DNA of 7,968 nucleotides. Source: Pseudomonadota bacterium. GTDB taxonomy: Bacteria; Pseudomonadota; Alphaproteobacteria; Azospirillales; Azospirillaceae. The notes under the pieces are model-generated. The model was given only the letters and a program-made list of their open reading frames with translations. It did not search any database and was not told the origin of the DNA. The stretch spans positions 1 through 7,968 of the forward strand of contig JAEZPL010000800.1 of the NCBI GenBank assembly GCA_023413605.1. The letters are read 5' to 3'. The stretch's first letter is position 1; each line of letters starts with the position of its first letter. Shown here piece by piece: positions 1-4,110 of the stretch. The position numbers and the translations under genes were made by a program.

Positions 1-234
1 GGCCTGCGCGACCAGCCGCAGCACGCGGTCGGCGTAGTCGGCCAGCACGCGGCCGGCCGGGGTGGGGGCCATGCCGCGGCTGAGGCGCCGGAACAGGTCG
101 ACGCCCAAATCCTCCTCCAGCCGCTTCAGGCGCGCGGTCACGTTCGACTGGACGCAGTTGAGCGATTCGGCCGCCCGGCTGACGCTTCCCGTCTCGGCCA
201 CCGCCTTCACCACACGCAGGCCCGCAAGGTCCAT
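1..234 (-). CDS. LysR-family transcriptional regulator, N-terminal part (cut by window edge)
   Basis: Read on the minus strand from the ATG at 234-232, the frame stays open to the window edge and gives 78 residues. Residues 1-60 form a typical LysR winged helix-turn-helix: a hydrophobic first helix (LAGLRVVKAVAETGS), then SRAAESLNCVQSNVTARLKRLEE, then the wing DLGVDLFRR with a following TPAGR. The start of the linker helix follows (YADRVLRLV). The missing remainder should be the effector-binding domain, so the inducer cannot be judged. A GGGAG ribosome binding site lies just upstream of the ATG, and no upstream in-frame start was found in the short leader. LysR regulators commonly control the gene that diverges from them, here the MFS transporter at 339. 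The family call is firm; the target is inference. Confidence 0.93.
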   Translation of the reverse strand, partial: MDLAGLRVVKAVAETGSVSRAAESLNCVQSNVTARLKRLEEDLGVDLFRRLSRGMAPTPAGRVLADYADRVLRLVAQA

Positions 235-259
235 GACACGCTCCCATCACTCCGAGTGA

Positions 260-288
260 AGCATAGCATCGAAACATTTCATTGGAAA
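260..288 (-). promoter_or_regulatory. Candidate sigma-70-like promoter for the LysR gene
   Basis: On the minus strand TTTCCA (288-283, 4 of 6 matches to TTGACA) and TATGCT (265-260, 4 of 6 matches to TATAAT) are separated by 17 bases. Transcription would start about 20 bases before the ATG at 234. The -35 box lies within the right part of the inverted repeat at 275-290, which fits autoregulation. The call rests on pattern matching alone. Confidence 0.35.
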
Positions 289-290
289 TG
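275..290. promoter_or_regulatory. Inverted repeat, candidate LysR operator
   Basis: CATTTC-ATTG-GAAATG is a perfect inverted repeat with 6-base arms and a 4-base spacer. It is AT-rich in a GC-rich region and lies in the 104-base gap between the divergent LysR gene and MFS transporter. It overlaps the candidate -35 boxes of both promoters. LysR regulators usually bind partly symmetrical sites of the T-N11-A type; this one is symmetrical but its spacing is not the strict T-N11-A form, so the identification is an inference from place and symmetry. Confidence 0.45.
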
Positions 291-311
291 AGGGGTTCGT
301 CGCGCGAGAAT
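282..311 (+). promoter_or_regulatory. Candidate sigma-70-like promoter for the MFS gene
   Basis: TTGGAA (282-287) and GAGAAT (306-311) each match the consensus hexamers at 4 of 6 positions and are 18 bases apart. Transcription would begin near 318, about 20 bases before the ATG at 339, leaving room for the GAGGAGAGG ribosome binding site. The -35 box overlaps the inverted repeat at 275-290. Confidence 0.3.
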
Positions 312-338
312 CGGCCCGTTCCAGTTGAGGAGAGGTCC

Positions 339-1526
339 ATGGTCCGGGTGTTGATCGGCGGTGTTCTGGCGCTGGCCATCTCGATGGGTGTGGGGCGGTT
401 CGCCTTCACGCCGATCCTGCCGGCGATGCAGGAGGCCACCGGGCTGGGCGCCGACGGCGCCGGGCTGCTCGCCTCGCTGAACTACCTGGGCTATCTGGTC
501 GGCGCGCTGGGGGCCACGCTGGTGCCGCACGGGACCGTGCGCACGGCGGTGTTCCGCGCGTCTCTGGTCGCCAGCGTCGCCACCACCGCCGGCATGGGCC
601 TGACCGACAGCATGGCGGCGTGGGGCGTCCTGCGCTTCGTGTCGGGGTTGGCCAGTGCCGGCATCTTCATCCTGGCCGTCGCCATGGCGCTGGACGCGCT
701 GGCGCGCGCCGGACGGGAGTCGTGGAACGGCTGGGTCTTCACCGGCGTGGGGCTGGGCATCGCGGCGAGCGGCCTGTTCGTCGCCCTGCTGGGCGACCGG
801 CTGGGCTGGCGCGGCGACTGGCTGTGGCTGGGGCTGATCTGCACGGGCCTCGGCGCCCTGCCCTGGCTGTGGCTGACCGACCCGCCGGCCGCCCACCACC
901 ATGCCGCGGCGGCCGGGTCAAAGCGTCCGTCCGCGGGCCTGCCGGCGCCGCTGGTGCTGCTGACCATCGCCTATTTCCTGGAAGGCGGCGGCTACATCAT
1001 CACCGGCACCTTCCTGGTGTCCATCCTGAAAAGCATGCCGGAGACCGCCCGGCTGGGCGAGGCGGCCTGGATGGTCGGCGGGATCGCCGCCATGCTGTCC
1101 GGCCTGATCTGGGCGGCGGCAGGGCGCCGGCTGGGCCTGTGGCGGGCGCTGATCCTGGCGCATGTGGTGCAGGCGGTCGGCATCCTGCTGCCGGTCACGG
1201 GGGTTCCCGTCGCCGCTGTGCTGTCCGCCGTGCTGTACGGCGGCACCTTCATCGGCATCGTCACGCTGAGCTTCACGCTGGGCCGCACCCTGTCGGACGG
1301 CGCATCCGCCCGCATCATCGGCGCGCTGACCGCGGCCTACGGCGTCGGGCAGATCATCGGGCCGCTGCCGGCGGGGATGATCGTGGAGCGAACCGGCCGC
1401 TTCGACATGGCCCTGGCCGGTGCGGCGGGAGCGGTCCTGCTGGGGGCGGTCCTGCTGGCGGCCGGGTCCTGGCTGGCCCGCCGCCCCGGCGTGGCCGAGG
1501 TTGCCGTCCGCAGCGAGGGCGCGTAG
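339..1526 (+). CDS. YbfB/YjiJ-family MFS transporter
   Basis: The 395-residue product is a polytopic inner-membrane protein with about 12 hydrophobic segments arranged as two halves. The first helix carries MGVGRFAFTPILP (residues 16-28), the hallmark of YbfB/YjiJ-type major facilitator proteins. Other family-like stretches are YLGYLVGAL (49-57), YFLEGGGYIITGTFLV (212-227) opening the second half, and AYGVGQIIGP (333-342). The halves are joined by a hydrophilic loop at about 181-203 containing HHH (186-188). The length is normal for the family. I chose the ATG at 339 because GAGGAGAGG lies 3 bases or more upstream; an in-frame ATG at 282 would add 19 polar residues and overlap the promoter region. 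Substrates of this family are mostly unknown, so none is assigned. The gene diverges from a LysR regulator and is probably cotranscribed with the DUF938 gene 9 bases downstream. Confidence 0.9.
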   Translation: MVRVLIGGVLALAISMGVGRFAFTPILPAMQEATGLGADGAGLLASLNYLGYLVGALGATLVPHGTVRTAVFRASLVASVATTAGMGLTDSMAAWGVLRFVSGLASAGIFILAVAMALDALARAGRESWNGWVFTGVGLGIAASGLFVALLGDRLGWRGDWLWLGLICTGLGALPWLWLTDPPAAHHHAAAAGSKRPSAGLPAPLVLLTIAYFLEGGGYIITGTFLVSILKSMPETARLGEAAWMVGGIAAMLSGLIWAAAGRRLGLWRALILAHVVQAVGILLPVTGVPVAAVLSAVLYGGTFIGIVTLSFTLGRTLSDGASARIIGALTAAYGVGQIIGPLPAGMIVERTGRFDMALAGAAGAVLLGAVLLAAGSWLARRPGVAEVAVRSEGA

Positions 1527-1535
1527 CCTCTCCCC

Positions 1536-2168
1536 ATGACAACGCCCGATCCGCTGTTCGACCCGCTCCAGTCCGCCGATGCCCGCAAGCACGCCCCCGC
1601 GACGGAGCGCAACCGCGCCCCCATCCTGGAGGTGCTGCGCCGCGTCCTGCCGCCGCAGGGGCTGGTGCTGGAAGTGGCGAGCGGCACCGGCCAGCACGCC
1701 GTCGCCTTTGCCGAGGACCTGCCCCACCTGACCTGGCAGCCCAGCGACCCCGATCCCGATCTGCGCGCCAGCATCCGCGCCTGGAGTGCTGTGGCCAACC
1801 TGACCAACCTGCGCGATCCGCTCGACCTCGACGCCGCCGCGCGGGATTGGCCGCTGGACCGGGCCGACGCCATTGTCTGCATCAACATGATCCACATCGC
1901 GCCCTGGCCGGCGGGGCTGGGCTTGCTGGACGGCGCGGCCCGGCTGCTGCCCGCGGGGGCTCCGCTGCTGCTCTATGGCCCATTCATGCGCGACGGGCGC
2001 CACACCGCCCCCAGCAACGCCGCGTTCGACGACAGCCTGAAGGCCCGCAACCCCGCCTGGGGCGTGCGCGACCTGGGGAAGGTGGAGCGCGCCGCGACCG
2101 GCTTCACCCTGGCCGAGGTGGTCGAGATGCCCGCGAACAACCTGACCGTCGTCCTGCGCCGCTGCTGA
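1536..2168 (+). CDS. DUF938 protein, class I SAM-dependent methyltransferase-like (METTL26 type)
   Basis: The 210-residue product matches what I know of the DUF938 family, whose animal member is METTL26. Near the start is the family motif KHAPATERNRAPIL (18-31). Then come the SAM-binding glycine loop LEVASGTGQHA (45-55), the acidic end of the next strand in WQPSDPD (67-73), CINMIHIAPW (115-124) in the motif IV position, LYGPF (146-150), and the terminal strand pattern MPANNLTVVLRR (198-209). All parts of a Rossmann methyltransferase core are present, so it is probably intact. The methyl acceptor is not established for the family and I do not propose one. The ATG lies only 9 bases after the MFS stop. 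The nearest purine-rich stretch, GAGGG at 1515-1519, is too far away for a good ribosome binding site, which suggests translation is coupled to the upstream gene. Confidence 0.9.
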   Translation: MTTPDPLFDPLQSADARKHAPATERNRAPILEVLRRVLPPQGLVLEVASGTGQHAVAFAEDLPHLTWQPSDPDPDLRASIRAWSAVANLTNLRDPLDLDAAARDWPLDRADAIVCINMIHIAPWPAGLGLLDGAARLLPAGAPLLLYGPFMRDGRHTAPSNAAFDDSLKARNPAWGVRDLGKVERAATGFTLAEVVEMPANNLTVVLRRC

Positions 2169-2261
2169 GCGCCATCCCGAACCTTGACTACCCCGCAGGA
2201 GGTGCGGTCTTCCGCCGCAGTTTCGCGCGCCGGATATTTGCTATTGTTTCCCCCTGAAGCT

Positions 2262-2277
2262 TAAGTTTGCAAACTTA
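2262..2277. promoter_or_regulatory. Perfect 16-base palindrome upstream of the CBS gene, candidate operator
   Basis: TAAGTTTGCAAACTTA equals its own reverse complement over all 16 bases, with the centre between 2269 and 2270. It sits 19 bases before the ATG at 2297, in an AT-rich patch (about 2231-2285) inside a 128-base gap that is otherwise GC-rich. A possible promoter TTGCTA (2238-2243) with a 17-base spacer would place its weak -10 (TTAAGT, 2261-2266) inside the palindrome. Such a site is typical of a dimeric repressor. It could also fold as a weak RNA hairpin with 6 base pairs and a TGCA loop. I do not recognise it as a box for a named regulator. Confidence 0.5.
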
Positions 2278-2296
2278 TTTCAATTCGGGGGAAACG

Positions 2297-2698
2297 ATGA
2301 AGCGTAAGCTGGTTCCTGACGTGGTGAAGTCGCAGGAACTCATCCTGGTGCCGGAGGACACCTCGGTCCTGACCGTGTCGAAGCTGATGGCGGAGAAGAA
2401 CATCGGCGCCGTGCTGGTGGTCAATCACGGCGCCCTCGTCGGCATCGTCACCGAGCGCGACCTGAACAACAAGGTGCTTGCCACCGAAATCGACCCGTTC
2501 GCGACGGAAGTCTCGGCCATCATGACCCGCAACCCGGACACCCTGCCGCCGGACGCGGACGCCAGCGAGGCGCTGGCCCTGATGCATTCGAAGCATTACC
2601 GCCACCTGCCCATCACCCAGGGCAAGCGCGCCGTGGGCATCGTCTCCATCCGCGACCTGTTCAAGCTCGCCTACGAGCACATGACCGCGGCGTCGTGA
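2297..2698 (+). CDS. Two-CBS-domain protein
   Basis: The 133-residue product consists almost wholly of a tandem CBS (Bateman) module with no catalytic or DNA-binding domain. The first CBS repeat occupies about residues 8-62 and ends in IGAVLVVNHGALVGIVTERDL (36-56). The second occupies about 70-127 and begins VSAIMTRNPDTLPPDADASE, ending in GIVSIRDL (114-121). The repeated GIV(T/S)xRDL ends are the nucleotide-contacting parts known from this family; such proteins commonly bind adenine nucleotides and act as energy or redox sensors in trans. The ligand and partner here are unknown. I chose the ATG at 2297 because GGGGG (2287-2291) lies 5 bases upstream. An in-frame ATG at 2267 would add ten residues but lies inside the palindrome. 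The gene appears to be a single-gene unit, ended by the strong terminator at 2743-2779. Confidence 0.9.
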   Translation: MKRKLVPDVVKSQELILVPEDTSVLTVSKLMAEKNIGAVLVVNHGALVGIVTERDLNNKVLATEIDPFATEVSAIMTRNPDTLPPDADASEALALMHSKHYRHLPITQGKRAVGIVSIRDLFKLAYEHMTAAS

Positions 2699-2703
2699 TC
2701 CCC

Positions 2704-2721
2704 GCCCGGAACCGTCCGGGC
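2704..2721 (+). other. Small hairpin just after the CBS gene
   Basis: GCCCGGA-ACCG-TCCGGGC forms a perfect 7-base-pair stem with a 4-base loop, starting 5 bases after the CBS stop codon. No T-run follows, so it is not an intrinsic terminator by itself. It may protect the 3' end of the message or assist the stronger terminator 22 bases downstream. Confidence 0.45.
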
Positions 2722-2742
2722 AAAGGGAATGGGCAAAAGAAA

Positions 2743-2779
2743 ACCGGGCCGCCCTTGCAGGGGCGGCCCGGTCTTTTTT
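2743..2779. terminator. Bidirectional intrinsic terminator between CBS and TerC genes
   Basis: ACCGGGCCGCCC (2743-2754) and GGGCGGCCCGGT (2761-2772) form a perfect 12-base-pair stem with a TTGCAG loop. On the plus strand it is followed by CTTTTTT (2773-2779), ending the CBS transcript. On the minus strand the stem is followed by TTTTCTTTT, read from the A-rich stretch 2734-2742, so it can also stop transcripts coming from TerC. The position between convergent genes fits this double use. Confidence 0.9.
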
Positions 2780-2808
2780 CAGGTCGATCCTGTCCGGATC
2801 CTTCCGGA

Positions 2809-3543
2809 TCAGTGCGCGACGTCTTCCTGCCGCCGCTTCCGGCGGGATGTCGCCAGGAGGTTCAGCGCCTCGACCAGCGCCGAGAAGGCGATGGCGAAGT
2901 ACAGGTAGCCCTTGGGGATGTGGAAGCCCAGGCCGTCGGCGACCAGCGCGATGCCGACCAGCAGCAGGAAGGACAGGGCCAGCATCTTCACGGTCGCGTG
3001 CCGGTTGACGAAGTCGCCGACCGGGCCGGAGGCGAACAGCATCACGCCCATGGCGATGACGACGGCGGTGACCATCACCGGCAGATGGTTGGACATGCCG
3101 ACCGCGGTGATCACGCTGTCCAGCGAAAAGACGATGTCGAGAACCATGATCTGGGCGACCACGCCGCCGAAGGTGGCGACCTTCGGCTTGGCCCCTTCCT
3201 CCTCGTGGCCTTCGACCGTGTGGTGGATCTCCGTCGTGCCCTTGGCGATCAGGAACAGGCCGCCGCCGATCAGGATCAGGTCACGGCCCGAGAAATCCAT
3301 CCCGAACACGGAGATCAGGGGCTGCGTCAGCGTCGCGATCCAGGCGATGGAGGCCAGCAGCATCAGGCGCGTGATCAGCGCCAGCGCCAGCCCCACCTGC
3401 CGCGCCCGCTTCTGCTGGTGAACCGGCAGCTTCGCCGCCATGATCGAAATGAAGATGATGTTGTCGATGCCCAGCACGATCTCCAGCGCGGTGAGCGTCA
3501 GGAGGCTGGCCCAGACCTGCGGGTCGGCGAAAAGTTCGAACAT
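2809..3543 (-). CDS. TerC-family integral membrane protein (probable metal, likely Mn2+, transporter)
   Basis: The 244-residue product is a TerC-family inner-membrane protein of normal length with about seven hydrophobic segments. The two signature acidic motifs lie inside membrane segments: EIVLGIDNIIF (21-31) in the first, with Glu21, Asp27 and Asn28, and VLDIVFSLDSVITAVGM (134-150) in the pseudo-repeat, with Asp136 and Asp142. Between the halves is a charged loop, EIHHTVEGHEEEGAKP (105-120), rich in His and Glu. Family members include manganese exporters (Alx; the Bacillus YceF and YkoY proteins) and tellurite-resistance TerC; there is no CBS or CorC extension here. Manganese is therefore the best guess, not shown by this sequence. 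The ATG at 3543 has a GGAG at 3559-3556, 12 bases upstream, a rather long spacing. It lies 108 bases downstream of the S4 gene without a terminator between, and its leader holds a large hairpin. Confidence 0.92.
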   Translation of the reverse strand: MFELFADPQVWASLLTLTALEIVLGIDNIIFISIMAAKLPVHQQKRARQVGLALALITRLMLLASIAWIATLTQPLISVFGMDFSGRDLILIGGGLFLIAKGTTEIHHTVEGHEEEGAKPKVATFGGVVAQIMVLDIVFSLDSVITAVGMSNHLPVMVTAVVIAMGVMLFASGPVGDFVNRHATVKMLALSFLLLVGIALVADGLGFHIPKGYLYFAIAFSALVEALNLLATSRRKRRQEDVAH

Positions 3544-3563
3544 GGAAAAAATGGGCTCCGGAT

Positions 3564-3603
3564 GCGGCGACTGCGTCGGTAACCGCGCAGATGTGGTCGC
3601 CGC
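3564..3603 (-). promoter_or_regulatory. Long bulged hairpin in the TerC leader, candidate cis-regulatory RNA
   Basis: In the transcript sense an outer stem GCGGCGA/TCGCCGC (3603-3597 with 3570-3564, 7 base pairs) encloses a 6-base one-sided bulge CCACAT. Then comes an inner stem CTGCG/CGCAG (3590-3586 with 3575-3571, 5 base pairs), and a tip stem CGG/CCG with a TTA loop and one bulged base. The structure ends four bases before the GGAG that serves the TerC start at 3543. Leaders of some TerC-family genes carry the manganese-sensing yybP-ykoY riboswitch, but I do not find its conserved GGGGAGUA-type loop here. This is either an unrelated regulatory RNA, a translation-modulating hairpin, or chance pairing in GC-rich DNA. 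Confidence 0.4.
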
Positions 3604-3651
3604 CCCCGAAACTCAATGGCCGAGACCGCGCTTTCTTCTGCCCTTTCCGTT

Positions 3652-4110
3652 CTACTCCTCGCTGTGCAGGCGGTCTTCCTGCAAACGGTCCAGCGCGCGC
3701 CGGTCGCGCTTGGTCGGTCGGCCGGCGCCGGGATCGCGGGGAGCCGGGTCGCGATAGGGATCCTGGATCGCCTCCTCCCGCACGGGCGGGGCGAGATCCT
3801 CGTACAGGGTGCGCGCCTCTTCCGCCGGGCCGCGGCGGCTGCCCAGCGCCGTCACCTTGACGACGCGGATGTGCCGCCCCTGCGGAAAGGTCAGCACGTC
3901 GCCGGACTTCACCGCGAAATGCGCCTTGGTGACGACCGTCCCCGACACGCGCACGGCCCCGCCGTTGCACAGCTTCGCGGCGAGGCTGCGCGTCTTGAAG
4001 AAGCGCGCGAACCACAGCCACTTGTCGATCCGCAGCCGGCCGGCGCCGGGGTCTGGCTGGCCATCGTTTTCGGGGCCGTCATCGAAGTCGTCGTCTCGGT
4101 CGTCGCTCAT
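3652..4110 (-). CDS. S4-domain RNA-binding protein (Hsp15/HslR-like)
   Basis: The 152-residue product has a single S4 domain at about residues 25-85. It starts RLRIDKWLWFARFFKTRSLAAKL and continues through GGAVRVSGTVVTKAHFAVKSGD to the strand VLTF. This is the arrangement of Hsp15 (HslR), which in E. coli binds 50S subunits carrying stalled nascent chains; whether this homologue does the same is inference. The first 24 residues are very acidic and probably disordered. The tail from about 112 is charged and rich in Arg, Asp and Pro (GRPTKRDRRALDRLQEDRL), likely another RNA- or ribosome-contacting extension. The ATG (4110-4108) overlaps the helicase stop as ATGA, so translation is very likely coupled to the helicase. 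The upstream continuation of this frame through the helicase gene is open only because of GC-rich codon bias and is not a fusion. Confidence 0.92.
   Translation of the reverse strand: MSDDRDDDFDDGPENDGQPDPGAGRLRIDKWLWFARFFKTRSLAAKLCNGGAVRVSGTVVTKAHFAVKSGDVLTFPQGRHIRVVKVTALGSRRGPAEEARTLYEDLAPPVREEAIQDPYRDPAPRDPGAGRPTKRDRRALDRLQEDRLHSEE

Noticed and set aside
2193..2207. Hairpin CCGCA-GGAGG-TGCGG after the DUF938 gene as a terminator
   Set aside because: The stem has only 5 base pairs and no T-run follows. Another terminator for this unit was not found.
2184..2212. Promoter with TTGACT (2184-2189) upstream of the CBS gene
   Set aside because: The -35 match is good (5 of 6), but at 16-18 bases spacing there is only GTCTTC-like sequence, with no acceptable -10 box.
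620..2257. 545-codon plus-strand frame across the MFS and DUF938 genes
   Set aside because: It is Arg/Gly/Ala/Pro-rich shadow sequence overlapping two well-supported genes in another frame.
2695..3582. 295-codon plus-strand frame overlapping TerC
   Set aside because: It is antisense to TerC, which has clear family motifs. It also starts across the bidirectional terminator.
3544..3651. yybP-ykoY manganese riboswitch before TerC
   Set aside because: The conserved loop sequences of that class as I know them are absent, although a hairpin is present. A covariance-model scan would settle it.
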